From positions 1 through 41,440 of the forward strand of contig NZ_VDYZ01000020.1 in assembly GCF_007673095.1 (NCBI RefSeq): DNA of 41,440 nucleotides. The letters are read 5' to 3'. The notes under the pieces were generated by a model. It did no database searches. It had not been told where the DNA came from and saw only the letters and a list, made by a program, of their open reading frames with translations. The translations under genes and the position numbers were made by a program. This DNA is from Corynebacterium glyciniphilum AJ 3170 (lineage in GTDB: Bacteria > Actinomycetota > Actinomycetes > Mycobacteriales > Mycobacteriaceae). Positions 25,673-35,886 of the stretch are shown piece after piece (the first letter of the stretch is position 1; each line of letters begins with the position of its first letter).

Positions 25673-26857
25673 GTGGACTCCCGCGTTCTCCTCGTCACCA
25701 ATGACTTCCCTCCGACGGTCGGCGGGATCCAGAGTTACCTGCGTGACTATTGCGCAGAGCTGGAACGGCGGCAACCCGGTCGGTTGACGGTCTTCGCTTC
25801 CACCCAGGACGCGTCGGCAGCGGCCTCCTACGACGCACAGCTGCCGTTCGACGTCGTGCGGTGGCCACGCTCGGTGATGCTGCCGACGCCGGCGACGGCG
25901 CGCCGCATGGCCGGTGTGATCGGGGAGCGGGGGATCGACACAGTGTGGTTCGGATCGTCGACCCCGCTGGCGCTGATGGGCGGATCTGCACGGCGGGCCG
26001 GGGCCCGTCGGGTCGTCGCGTCCACCCACGGCCATGAAGTGGGGTGGTCGATGGTCCCCGGGGGGCGCACCGTCCTCCGGATGATCGGTCGCAGGACCGA
26101 CTGCCTGACCTACGTGTCCCGCTACGCACGCGACAGGTTCGCCTCCGCGTTCGGGCCCGGTGTGGCGTGGGAACCGATGCCCGGCGGTGTGGACACCTCG
26201 GTGTTCCGCCCCGACCCCGAAGGGCGTGGACGGGTCCGCCGTCGCCTGGGGATCGACGATCGTCGTGTGGTCGTCTGCGTGTCGCGTGTCGTGCCGAGGA
26301 AGGGCCAGGACACTCTGGTCGAGGCGATGCCGGACGTCCTGTCCCGGGTGCCTGACGCCCACCTGCTGATCGTCGGTCCCGGCGACTACGCCGGGAAGCT
26401 GGCTTCCCGCGCCGCGGGCCTCGGCCTGTCCGACCGTGTCACCGTGACGGGCCCCGTCGACTACGGGGAACTCGTCGCCCACTACTGTGCGGGGGACGTC
26501 TTCGCCATGCCCGTCCGTACACAGGGTGGCGGGTTCAGCGTGGAGGGGCTGGGAATCGTGTTCCTGGAGTCCCAGGCATGCGGCGTCCCGACCATCGCAG
26601 GGTCCGGTGGTGGTGCCCCGGAGACGGTGCAGGACGGGACCACCGGCGATGTCGTGGACGGCGGTGACGTCGGGGCGGTCGCGGAGTCTGTGTCGGCGTT
26701 GCTCACCGACGCTGAGCGTGCCCGCCGGTATGCCGTGGCCGGTCAGGCGTACGTCCGGAACGCATGGAACTGGGACGTCCTTGGCGCGCAGCTCGTCTCG
26801 GTGCTCGACGGCGACGCACGCCGTCCGGGCCGCCACAGTTGGAACTGGCGGGTGTGA
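25673..26857 (+). CDS. pimB: Phosphatidylinositol monomannoside mannosyltransferase (PimB')
   Basis: A GT4 (GT-B fold) GDP-mannose enzyme that adds the second mannose to Ac1PIM1 at the inner membrane face. The product is 394 aa. The N-terminal acceptor domain begins VLLVTNDFPPTVGGIQSYL. The donor domain has SRVVPRKGQDTLVEA, the GGG(F)SVEG loop and the EX7E signature (EGLGIVFLE) with SQACGVPTIAGSGGGAPE. It corresponds to Rv2188c and C. glutamicum PimB', whose structure is known. GTG start 22 bp after the RipC-like stop without an obvious ribosome-binding site. The position before glucokinase and PlsC matches other corynebacteria. Confidence 0.94.
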   Translation: MDSRVLLVTNDFPPTVGGIQSYLRDYCAELERRQPGRLTVFASTQDASAAASYDAQLPFDVVRWPRSVMLPTPATARRMAGVIGERGIDTVWFGSSTPLALMGGSARRAGARRVVASTHGHEVGWSMVPGGRTVLRMIGRRTDCLTYVSRYARDRFASAFGPGVAWEPMPGGVDTSVFRPDPEGRGRVRRRLGIDDRRVVVCVSRVVPRKGQDTLVEAMPDVLSRVPDAHLLIVGPGDYAGKLASRAAGLGLSDRVTVTGPVDYGELVAHYCAGDVFAMPVRTQGGGFSVEGLGIVFLESQACGVPTIAGSGGGAPETVQDGTTGDVVDGGDVGAVAESVSALLTDAERARRYAVAGQAYVRNAWNWDVLGAQLVSVLDGDARRPGRHSWNWRV

Positions 26858-26861
26858 CCGA

Positions 26862-26867
26862 TAGCCT
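26862..26867 (+). promoter_or_regulatory. Candidate -10 (TAGCCT) for glk
   Basis: TAGCCT lies in the 56-bp gap before glk, which has its own AGGAGGA ribosome site; this suggests an internal promoter. Confidence 0.35.
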
Positions 26868-26913
26868 GGACAGGTTGTGCCGGGACGCCGGTGCGCGACG
26901 TACAGGAGGACAA

Positions 26914-27885
26914 GTGACGCAACTGACCATCGGCATCGATATCGGGGGGACGAATCTCCGTGCCGCGGTGGTCGACCCGGCTGGGCAGGTGCTCGACATC
27001 GAGCAGCTACCCACCCCGTCCACGGTCGACTCCCTCGAGACCGCGATAGCGCACGCGGTCGGGACCCTCCGCCGGCGTCACGCCGTCGGTGCCGTCGGGC
27101 TCGCCGTGGCCGGATTCATCACCGCCGACCAGGAGCGGGTCCGTTTCGCCCCGCACCTGCCGTGGCGTGACCGGGACGTGCGCGATCGACTGTCCCGGCG
27201 GCTCGGTCTGCCCGTCATCCTGGAACACGACGCCAATGCGGCGGCCTGGGGGGAGCAGATCCTGGGCCCGGGACGGGATGCTGCGACCTGGGTGCTCTTC
27301 GCCGTCGGGACAGGTATCGGTGGCGCGCTGGTCCATGAGGGTGCCCTCTACCGTGGGGCCTACGGAACCGCACCCGAGTTCGGGCATCTGACCGTCGTTC
27401 CAGGAGGACGTGCGTGCCCGTGCGGAAAGCGGGGGTGTCTGGAACGCTACTGCTCCGGCAGTGCACTGGAGACCACCGCGCTGGAGTACATCGCCACCGG
27501 GCGTCACCCGGACAGTATGCTCGCCGGTATTTTCCACTCCCGGCCGGAGGAGATCACCGGACGCAGCGTCGTCCGGCTCGCCAGGGACGGCGATCCCCTG
27601 GCGAAGGAGGTCATCGACGACTTCGCCCTGTGGCTCGGCCGCGGCCTCTCGGCCGTGCAGGAGATCCTGGATCCCGAACTGATCGTCCTGGGCGGCGGCG
27701 TCTCCGCTGACGCGGACCTGTACCTGCCCGGGGCCAGGGCCGAGATGGAGGCGTCGGTGGTCGGTGCCGGCTTCCGTCCGCTCGCCCGCGTCGAAGCAGC
27801 GTCCCTGGGGTCCGAGGCAGGTATGATCGGCGTGGCGCTTCTTGCCGGGCAGACTCAGTTGAGTCCGTCCTCGACCGGCTTGTGA
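26914..27885 (+). CDS. glk: Glucokinase, ROK family
   Basis: ATP-dependent phosphorylation of glucose (possibly also other hexoses) in the cytoplasm. The product is 323 aa, the size I recall for C. glutamicum Glk. The phosphate-binding DIGGTNLRAA is at 9-18, the sugar-binding/catalytic EHDANAAAWGE follows, and the ROK zinc motif CPCGKRGCLERY is near 167-178. The chosen GTG has AGGAGGA just upstream. ROK transcription factors would have an N-terminal helix-turn-helix, absent here. Following pimB, it may help feed hexose phosphates into mannose donors, but that link is inference. Confidence 0.94.
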   Translation: MTQLTIGIDIGGTNLRAAVVDPAGQVLDIEQLPTPSTVDSLETAIAHAVGTLRRRHAVGAVGLAVAGFITADQERVRFAPHLPWRDRDVRDRLSRRLGLPVILEHDANAAAWGEQILGPGRDAATWVLFAVGTGIGGALVHEGALYRGAYGTAPEFGHLTVVPGGRACPCGKRGCLERYCSGSALETTALEYIATGRHPDSMLAGIFHSRPEEITGRSVVRLARDGDPLAKEVIDDFALWLGRGLSAVQEILDPELIVLGGGVSADADLYLPGARAEMEASVVGAGFRPLARVEAASLGSEAGMIGVALLAGQTQLSPSSTGL

Positions 27886-27898
27886 AAGGGATAGATCA

Positions 27899-28681
27899 GT
27901 GCAGAACCGCACCTACTGGTGGTTGAAGAATGTGGTCATCGGACCGTGGCTGTGGCTCTACAACCGGCCGTTCGCCCGTGGCCTGGACAGGATCCCCTCC
28001 GAGGGGCCGGTGATCCTGGCTTCGAATCACCTGGCGGTGATGGACTCGCTGTACTTTCCGTTGCTCTCGAAACGTCAGTTGACGTTCCTGGCGAAGAAGG
28101 AGTACTTCACCACCCCGGGGTTCGCCGGCGGTATACAGAAGTGGTTCTTCTCCTCGGTGGGTCAGGTCCCCATCGACCGGAAGGACAAGGACTCCCAGGA
28201 CGCGGCCCTGGAGACGGCACTGCGCGTGCTGGAGAAGGGCGACCCGCTGGGAATGTACCCCGAAGGCACCCGCTCGCCGGACGGCCGCCTGTACCGCGGG
28301 AAGACCGGGATGGCCAGGATCGCCCTCGCCTCCGGCGCGACGGTGTACCCGGTGGCGATGATCGACTCCGAGAAGGCGAATGTCGCAGGCTCCTGGATGT
28401 TGCGGCCCCACCGGGTCGGTGTCGTCGTCGGTGACCCCATCGACCCCGCGGACTTCGCTGACCAGGGGGACGACGACTACGCCCGTGCACGGGCGTTGAC
28501 CGACTACACGATGGAGAGGCTCGCGGAACTGTCGGGGCAGGAGTATGTGGACAGTGTCTACGCTGCTGACGTCAAGGAGTCGCTCACCGCTGGGAAGGGG
28601 TACCCGGAGGGGACTGAACCGGGGACGGGCCGGGTGCTGGGGACGAAGCCTCGTCCCCGTTTCCTTCACCACCGTCTCTGA
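27899..28681 (+). CDS. 1-acylglycerol-3-phosphate acyltransferase (PlsC family)
   Basis: Membrane-associated acyl transfer to lysophosphatidate or a related acceptor; 260 aa. The acyltransferase motifs are NHLAVMD (Hx4D), GQVPIDRKD, YPEGTRSPDGRLYRGKTG and VYPVAMI. It corresponds to Rv2182c. GTG start 13 bp after glk with AAAGGGA upstream. In a PIM-synthesis neighbourhood the acceptor could be a phospholipid or glycolipid precursor; the sequence does not decide. Its 3' end overlaps the convergent GT87 gene by 98 bp. Confidence 0.92.
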   Translation: MQNRTYWWLKNVVIGPWLWLYNRPFARGLDRIPSEGPVILASNHLAVMDSLYFPLLSKRQLTFLAKKEYFTTPGFAGGIQKWFFSSVGQVPIDRKDKDSQDAALETALRVLEKGDPLGMYPEGTRSPDGRLYRGKTGMARIALASGATVYPVAMIDSEKANVAGSWMLRPHRVGVVVGDPIDPADFADQGDDDYARARALTDYTMERLAELSGQEYVDSVYAADVKESLTAGKGYPEGTEPGTGRVLGTKPRPRFLHHRL

Positions 28682-29936
28682 CACCGCGGTCTCCGCCCGG
28701 GCGCAGTGCCTGTGGACGGACACCGGCGACACCGAGCCACACGGCGGCGACCAGGACGTACTCGGACCCGAGTACCTTCATCCACCATGCCCAGTCGAGC
28801 TCGGCATCGTGCGCGGACGGAAGGTACACGTGCACCGGGAATGCCGTGGCGCTCAGTGCCAGAAGAAGCGCAAGGACCGTGAGGGGGACGGCGGCTGTGC
28901 GGGTGCGCCGGCGAGTCCAGAGTGACGTACCGACGACCAGCAGCATCGGCATGACCCACACCCAGTGGTGTGCCCAGGAGACGGGGGATACCAGCAGCGC
29001 CAGCAGTGCGTTGGTGCACACGGCGGCGGTCATCGCCCCGACGGCAATGAGTCGCAGCATGACCAGGGCCACGATGATGACGGTCACTGCGGCGAGGATG
29101 TACCACAGAGTCGTCTGGAGTGGGTCGCCGGTGAAACGGGCCAGGAATCCGCGCAGTGACTGATTGGCGGAGTAGGCGAGCCCGCCGATGCGGGAGGGGT
29201 CGCTGATGGTCTCCGTCCAGTACTGCCGGGAGTCGGTCGGCAGGATCAGCCAGGCGACCGCGGTGACCGCGATGCCGGAGACCACGCTGGTGACCGCGGG
29301 TCCCCACTGCCGGCGCAGCAGGAAGTACAGGCCGAACACGGCGGGGGTGAGTTTGAGTGCCGCCGCGAATCCGATGAGCATGCCCCGCGGCCAGGGGGTT
29401 CGGGGGAGAAGCAGGTCTGCGGCGACCATGAGCATCAGCAGGATGTTGATCTGGCCGAATTCCAGGGTGTGGGTGACGGGCCAGAGCCATACGGCGACGG
29501 GTAGCGCCGCGAGGGCGGTGAGGACGAGTTGACGCCCGGTGGGGGTCGGCCGTGTGCGGCCCACCTGCTCCGTGGCGAGCGACCCGACGACGATCATCAC
29601 GGTCATGGCCAGTCCGACGATGCTCAGGACGGTGAACGCGAGATAACCCGGTGTCCCCGGTACCAGTGCCAGGGGAGCGAAGACGAGGGCGGACAACGGG
29701 GGGTAGGTGAAAGGCAGGGTGATGCCCTGTGCCTGGAAACTCTGGTTGTACAGGGAGGCCCCGTCGAGGGCGGCGCGGCCTCCTCCGCGGTAGATGTCGT
29801 AGTCGAAGTGGTAGGTGAAGGTGTTGTCGCTGAGGACGAACCGGAGAATACCGATGACGGTCACCGTGAGGACGACGCCGACGTACCAGCGGGTGGCGGT
29901 ACCTCGGCGTCGTGACGGAGTGCTGCGTTTTTCCAC
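28584..29936 (-). CDS. GT87/DUF2029 polyprenyl-phosphate-mannose alpha-mannosyltransferase
   Basis: A multi-pass GT-C glycosyltransferase, 450 aa with about ten hydrophobic segments. The first extracytoplasmic loop carries FDYDIYRGGGRAALDGASLYN, whose acidic residues are the expected catalytic site, followed by FTYPPLSAL. The position next to plsC matches Rv2181, an alpha-1,2-mannosyltransferase that puts mannose branches on lipomannan; that function is inferred from synteny and family. The GTG at 29936 is chosen because TAGAGT is 8 nt upstream; a GTG at 29963 would add nine residues. The C-terminal 50 residues are Gly/Pro-rich and coincide with the overlap with plsC. Confidence 0.88.
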   Translation of the reverse strand: MEKRSTPSRRRGTATRWYVGVVLTVTVIGILRFVLSDNTFTYHFDYDIYRGGGRAALDGASLYNQSFQAQGITLPFTYPPLSALVFAPLALVPGTPGYLAFTVLSIVGLAMTVMIVVGSLATEQVGRTRPTPTGRQLVLTALAALPVAVWLWPVTHTLEFGQINILLMLMVAADLLLPRTPWPRGMLIGFAAALKLTPAVFGLYFLLRRQWGPAVTSVVSGIAVTAVAWLILPTDSRQYWTETISDPSRIGGLAYSANQSLRGFLARFTGDPLQTTLWYILAAVTVIIVALVMLRLIAVGAMTAAVCTNALLALLVSPVSWAHHWVWVMPMLLVVGTSLWTRRRTRTAAVPLTVLALLLALSATAFPVHVYLPSAHDAELDWAWWMKVLGSEYVLVAAVWLGVAGVRPQALRPGGDRGVRDGGEGNGDEASSPAPGPSPVQSPPGTPSQR

Positions 29937-29944
29937 AGTGGTTG

Positions 29945-29950
29945 ACTCTA
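29945..29950 (-). promoter_or_regulatory. -10 hexamer (TAGAGT) of the GT87 gene
   Basis: TAGAGT ends 8 nt before the GTG at 29936. Confidence 0.45.
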
Positions 29951-30004
29951 TATCAGGGCACACTCAATTGATTCTTCCGTCCTGATCGGGCACCCTGGAG
30001 TTCC

Positions 30005-31171
30005 GTGTCAGACACTTCCAGAACCCCGGCCGTCGACACCCGCGACACCCGCGACCCCGTTTCGCCTCGTGCCGCGGGCAGCTCAGCGAGCGGTGGGGCG
30101 AACCGACTCCTGTGGGCGGACTGTGCCAAGGGGTTGTCGATCATCGGTGTCTGTTACATGCATGTGGTCACCGGGGTCCCGGGCGGGACATCGACCGCGT
30201 GGAACTGGTTCAACGAATTCATGGACCCGATCCGGATGCCGCTGTTCTTCGTGATCTCGGGCCTGTTCGCCCACCGTGTGATCGAGAGGACGCTGGGCGA
30301 CCTGTGGTACCGCAGGCTCTGGTTCCTGCTGGTTCCGTACCTGGTCTTCACCCCGGTACAGGCGGCGATCCGGCTCAACATGGCCGATGACCTGAGCTGG
30401 GCCAGTCTCGCACGGGCCATCCTGCTGGGGGACCCGGGGATCTGGTTCCTCTACGTCCTGATGATCTTCAACATCCTCGCCTGCGTGCTACGGCGTGTAC
30501 CACCGGTCGGGGCTGTCGCCGTGTCGTTCCTCCCGGCACTGGTGGTCGCGGCCGTGGGGTGGACGTCCTATCCGGAGATCACACACATCATCCAGTACGC
30601 TCCGGCATTCTTCCTGGGTCTGCACTTCCGGCACCTCTTCTTCAGGATCGCCGCCTACGCGGGGAATCTGGCGGTGGTCGCCACCTCCGTCCTCGTCTTC
30701 GCCGGTTGGGAGTGGGTCTACTCCCTGGCTGCCGACTACGTGCGTCCGGACGGCTGGTCCACCGGCGAGGCGTCGGTCATGAGTCTGCTGGCCCTGGTCC
30801 GCATCGTCACCGCGGTGCCGATGGGTATCCTCGTGGCGACGTGGATCTCCCGGACGCCCGGGTTGTCCACCGTGATTGCGGCGATCGGACGCAATACGCT
30901 GCCGATCTACGTATCCCACCATGCGGCCCTGCATGTCGTCACCAACCGTGTCGTCCCTGCCCTGATCGACTCTGATCCGGTGGTCTGGGGCTTCCTGGGA
31001 GGAACGAACGCGATGATCATCACCGGTCTGTTGACCTGCGTGGTGACCGGTTTCGTCTTCTACCTCGTGGGAAGGACGCCGGTGCTCAAGTGGGTTCTGC
31101 ACCCGCCGGCACTGCCGCGCCGTGCTAAGACGGGGGACCGTGAAGACAACCGGGTGAGGGTCCGGGTCTAG
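30005..31171 (+). CDS. Acyltransferase 3-family integral membrane protein
   Basis: A 388-aa membrane protein of the acyltransferase-3 / fucose-4-O-acetylase type (COG3594-like). A hydrophilic 35-residue N-terminus precedes WADCAKGLSIIGVCYMHVV, the family's first helix with its Lys and His. RMPLFFVISGLFAHRVIER, WYRRLWFLLVPYLVFTP and WFLYVLMIFNIL follow; I count about ten hydrophobic segments. Near the end GRNTLPIYVSHHAAL is also family-typical. Such proteins acetylate or otherwise acylate cell-wall glycans or lipids. The substrate is unknown; neighbouring mannosyltransferases make an envelope glycolipid plausible. GTG start with a weak CACCCT 8 nt upstream. Confidence 0.85.
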   Translation: MSDTSRTPAVDTRDTRDPVSPRAAGSSASGGANRLLWADCAKGLSIIGVCYMHVVTGVPGGTSTAWNWFNEFMDPIRMPLFFVISGLFAHRVIERTLGDLWYRRLWFLLVPYLVFTPVQAAIRLNMADDLSWASLARAILLGDPGIWFLYVLMIFNILACVLRRVPPVGAVAVSFLPALVVAAVGWTSYPEITHIIQYAPAFFLGLHFRHLFFRIAAYAGNLAVVATSVLVFAGWEWVYSLAADYVRPDGWSTGEASVMSLLALVRIVTAVPMGILVATWISRTPGLSTVIAAIGRNTLPIYVSHHAALHVVTNRVVPALIDSDPVVWGFLGGTNAMIITGLLTCVVTGFVFYLVGRTPVLKWVLHPPALPRRAKTGDREDNRVRVRV

Positions 31172-31174
31172 ACT
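31169..31174 (+). promoter_or_regulatory. -10 hexamer (TAGACT) of the RNase AS gene
   Basis: TAGACT includes the TAG stop codon of the upstream acyltransferase gene and ends 8 nt before the GTG at 31183. Confidence 0.55.
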
Positions 31175-31182
31175 TACGTGCC

Positions 31183-33112
<1,930 letters not shown>

Positions 33113-33137
33113 CCTCCCCGCCGGGGCCGACGGCAGT

Positions 33138-35348
33138 CTACAGGGTCCGGACCGTGACCGTGTCGCCGACAGCGGCGCGTGACGTCGGTCCCGGAGACTG
33201 GGTGATCACGCGACCGTCCTGCCGCCCGTCGACCGTGACCTTCAGGCCCTCGTCTTCGAGGGCCTTTGTCGCGCTGTCCACTGACCGTCCGATGACGAAG
33301 GGCACCCGGACCATGGTCGATTCCCGCAGTGTGACCGTCGTCGACTCCGAGGGGTCGACACGGGTACCTGCCGAAGGTTCCTGGTCGGCGATGTCGCCGC
33401 GGGAGACGGAGGTGTCCGACACCCCGTCGCCGGTACCGGGAGACAGGCCGAGGTCGCGCAGTTCGGCGGCGGCCTCGTCGGCACTCATACCCTCCAGGTC
33501 CGGCACGGTGATCGCGTTGGAGAGGATCAGGGTGACCGGGGAGGAACCGGGGATTTCGCTTCCGGCGTCGACATCGGTGCCGATGGCGTCCCCGCCGTCG
33601 ACGTCCTCGTCGAACCGACGTTCAACGTCACCGACCTCCAGCCCGGCGGATTCGATCGCCCGACGTGCCTGACGCTCGGACATGCCGGAGACGTCCGGCA
33701 CCTTCACCGGCTTCGCACCTTTACTGACCTTGACGGTGACCTCAGTCCCGGTGTCCACCGCCTGCCCTGCCCTGGGAGTCACTTCAGCGACGATGCCCGA
33801 GCTGACGTCGTCGGAGTACACGGATTCCCCGACGGTCCAGGTCAAGGTTCTGTCGGACAACTTAGCCTGGTAGGCGGAGAGGTTGTCGGTCGCCCCCGGG
33901 GTGGGGACGGTGGGGCGGCCCTGGGAGACGAGGACGGCGACGTCATCTCCGCGCAACGCCCGTTCGCCGGCGTCGGGGTCCGTCCCGGTCACGGTCTCCT
34001 CCGGCTCATCATCGGAATAGACTTCGCTGACGGTGGCGGTGAACCCGGCCGCCTCGACCGCCGCACGGGCGCCCGAGACATCCTGGCCGAGGACCTGGGG
34101 GATTTCACCGTACCGGCCGGACGTCACCCACCAGCCCGCGACGGCGACCCCGATAACGAGGATGACGAGCAGGACACCCCAGATCAGCGTCGCCGCGCCG
34201 CCGCGGTTGGTCAACGGCCGGGAGCGGGGAGGCGTGTGCTCCTGAACCGCGGACTGGTCATCGCGCGCTTGCTGAGGTTCGGGGGGATAGTCCGGGTCAG
34301 GGGTGGGGGAGACCTGGGGAACGAGGTTGGTTTCGGCGGTGTGCGCCGCCGGAAGGTCATCGCGGGTCTCGGTGGCCCCGGCGGCGAACATGCTGGTGGC
34401 CATGGCGTCGTCGTCCCAACTCAACCGGTCCGAGACGACAGACCCCTCCAGTGCGCGGTGGACGGCGCTGACCGTGGGTGCGGGGACCTGGAAGTCGGGG
34501 AGGCCGAGGTCGCGGCGGGTGTCCCGGACAGCGGCCAGGAAGGTGTCCCCGTCGACGAAACGTTCGGAGGGGTTCCGGCGTGTGGCCTGGAGTACCAGGT
34601 CATCGAGTTCAGGCGGGACGCCTGCGATGAGACTCGACGGTGGGGGCACCTCGTTGTCGAGTCGCATCAACGCTGTCTCTTCGGGCGAGGAGCCCCGGAA
34701 CGGGGTCCGTCCGGTGAGGAGTTCGAACAGCAGGATGCCGGCGGAGTAGACGTCACCCTCCGGGCCGACATGTCCGCCCCGGACCTGTTCGGGGGAGAGG
34801 TAGGCGGCGGTGCCGATCACCGGGCCGCCGGAGGAGACGTCACGACGGGAGGCGCGGACCAGACCGAAGTCGGCGAGTTTGACCTGGTGGTCCTCGCGGA
34901 TGAGGACGTTGTCCGGTTTCACGTCCCGGTGGACCATCCCCTCTTCGTGCGCCAGGGCGAGTGCCTCGAGGACGGGACCCATCACGGCGAGCGCCGCGTG
35001 CGGTGGCATGGGACCGCGCTCGCGGAGGAGCTCGCGCAGCGTACCGCCAGGCACCAGCTCCATGACCAGGAACACATGGTCCCCGTCCGGGCGGTGGTCA
35101 ACCCCCTGGTCGAAGACGTTGACCAGACACGGGTGGTTCAAACGCGCCACGGCCCGCGCTTCGCGTTCAAACCGCGCACGGAACGCGGGCTCCCGGGCGA
35201 ACCCCGGGTCGAGGACCTTGGCGGCGAGGTCGCGGTCCAGTCTGGTGTCGACGCAGTGGTAGACGACCGACATTCCTCCACGGGCGATTGTCTCGCCGAT
35301 GCGGTACCGGTTGTCCAACAGGTCCCCCGGTCGCAACTGGGATTCCAT
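33138..35348 (-). CDS. pknL: Serine/threonine protein kinase PknL with PASTA repeats
   Basis: A transmembrane Hanks-type kinase, 736 aa. The kinase domain spans about 15-275: RGGMSVVY glycine loop, LAAKVLD lysine, HRDVKPDN catalytic loop near residue 138, ADFGLV and a GTAAYLSPEQ activation segment. A roughly 110-residue juxtamembrane region precedes one membrane segment (about 384-406). The outside part (407-736) consists of about five PASTA-like repeats, e.g. VPDVSGMSERQARRAIESAGL and VPDLEGMSADEAAAELRDLGL. M. tuberculosis PknL lacks PASTA; C. glutamicum PknL has them. An AAAGGAGG lies 13 nt before the ATG at 35348, longer than ideal. Divergent from its Rv2175c-type partner. Confidence 0.95.
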   Translation of the reverse strand: MESQLRPGDLLDNRYRIGETIARGGMSVVYHCVDTRLDRDLAAKVLDPGFAREPAFRARFEREARAVARLNHPCLVNVFDQGVDHRPDGDHVFLVMELVPGGTLRELLRERGPMPPHAALAVMGPVLEALALAHEEGMVHRDVKPDNVLIREDHQVKLADFGLVRASRRDVSSGGPVIGTAAYLSPEQVRGGHVGPEGDVYSAGILLFELLTGRTPFRGSSPEETALMRLDNEVPPPSSLIAGVPPELDDLVLQATRRNPSERFVDGDTFLAAVRDTRRDLGLPDFQVPAPTVSAVHRALEGSVVSDRLSWDDDAMATSMFAAGATETRDDLPAAHTAETNLVPQVSPTPDPDYPPEPQQARDDQSAVQEHTPPRSRPLTNRGGAATLIWGVLLVILVIGVAVAGWWVTSGRYGEIPQVLGQDVSGARAAVEAAGFTATVSEVYSDDEPEETVTGTDPDAGERALRGDDVAVLVSQGRPTVPTPGATDNLSAYQAKLSDRTLTWTVGESVYSDDVSSGIVAEVTPRAGQAVDTGTEVTVKVSKGAKPVKVPDVSGMSERQARRAIESAGLEVGDVERRFDEDVDGGDAIGTDVDAGSEIPGSSPVTLILSNAITVPDLEGMSADEAAAELRDLGLSPGTGDGVSDTSVSRGDIADQEPSAGTRVDPSESTTVTLRESTMVRVPFVIGRSVDSATKALEDEGLKVTVDGRQDGRVITQSPGPTSRAAVGDTVTVRTL

Positions 35349-35426
35349 GATGTTCGACCCGCCTCCTTTCATTTACGGCTACCGGGGAAGTATACGGGGC
35401 AGTCCAGGAAAGTCGGGAGGACGGGA

Positions 35427-35432
35427 TAGGGT
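35427..35432 (+). promoter_or_regulatory. -10 hexamer (TAGGGT) of the Rv2175c-like gene
   Basis: TAGGGT ends 7 nt before the GTG at 35440. Confidence 0.45.
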
Positions 35433-35439
35433 GGGTGCT

Positions 35440-35886
35440 GTGAGTGCGAACAACAACAGCGACAATCCTGACGTCACCTCCGGGTCCGACCGTGCCGACG
35501 AGGGGGCGGTGGCGGGACGCGAGCTCACCGCCGCCGTGTCGGGGCTCCCGGCCGGCGAGCGGGTCTTCAACGTCCCTGAAACCGCAGAACTGCTCGGCGT
35601 CCTGGTGACCCGCGTGATGGATGACCTCAACAGTCACCGCCTGGTGGCGGTGCAGGTGGGCGGTGTCCGGCAGATCCCGGCGCGGTTCTTCACGGACACC
35701 GGTGACATCAACCGGTTCGTGCCCGGTCTCATCGCCCTGCTGGCGGACGGGGGTTACTCGGACGAGGAGATCCTGGAGTTCCTGTTCACCGAGGACGGGT
35801 CACTGCCGGGGCGTCCTGTCGACGCGCTCCACGGGCACCTCGCCAGGGAGGTCATGCGTCGCGCCCAGGCGATGGCCATCGGCTGA
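35440..35886 (+). CDS. Rv2175c-family DNA-binding protein, probable PknL substrate
   Basis: A 148-aa protein. The N-terminus (1-40) is flexible and rich in Ser/Thr/Asp/Asn, a suitable phospho-acceptor. The rest is a winged helix-turn-helix: VFNVPETAELLGVLVTRVMDDLNSHRLVAVQVGGVRQIPARFF, followed by a helical C-terminal domain (VPGLIALLADGGYSDEEILEFLFTEDGSLPGRPVDAL). In M. tuberculosis Rv2175c is phosphorylated by PknL, which weakens DNA binding; the same divergent arrangement here supports the same pairing. GTG chosen from -10 spacing. Its 3' end overlaps mptA by 87 bp. Confidence 0.88.
   Translation: MSANNNSDNPDVTSGSDRADEGAVAGRELTAAVSGLPAGERVFNVPETAELLGVLVTRVMDDLNSHRLVAVQVGGVRQIPARFFTDTGDINRFVPGLIALLADGGYSDEEILEFLFTEDGSLPGRPVDALHGHLAREVMRRAQAMAIG

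Noticed and set aside
33113..33137. Terminator between aroG and pknL
   Set aside because: Only a 4-bp CCCC/GGGG stem is visible, too weak to call.
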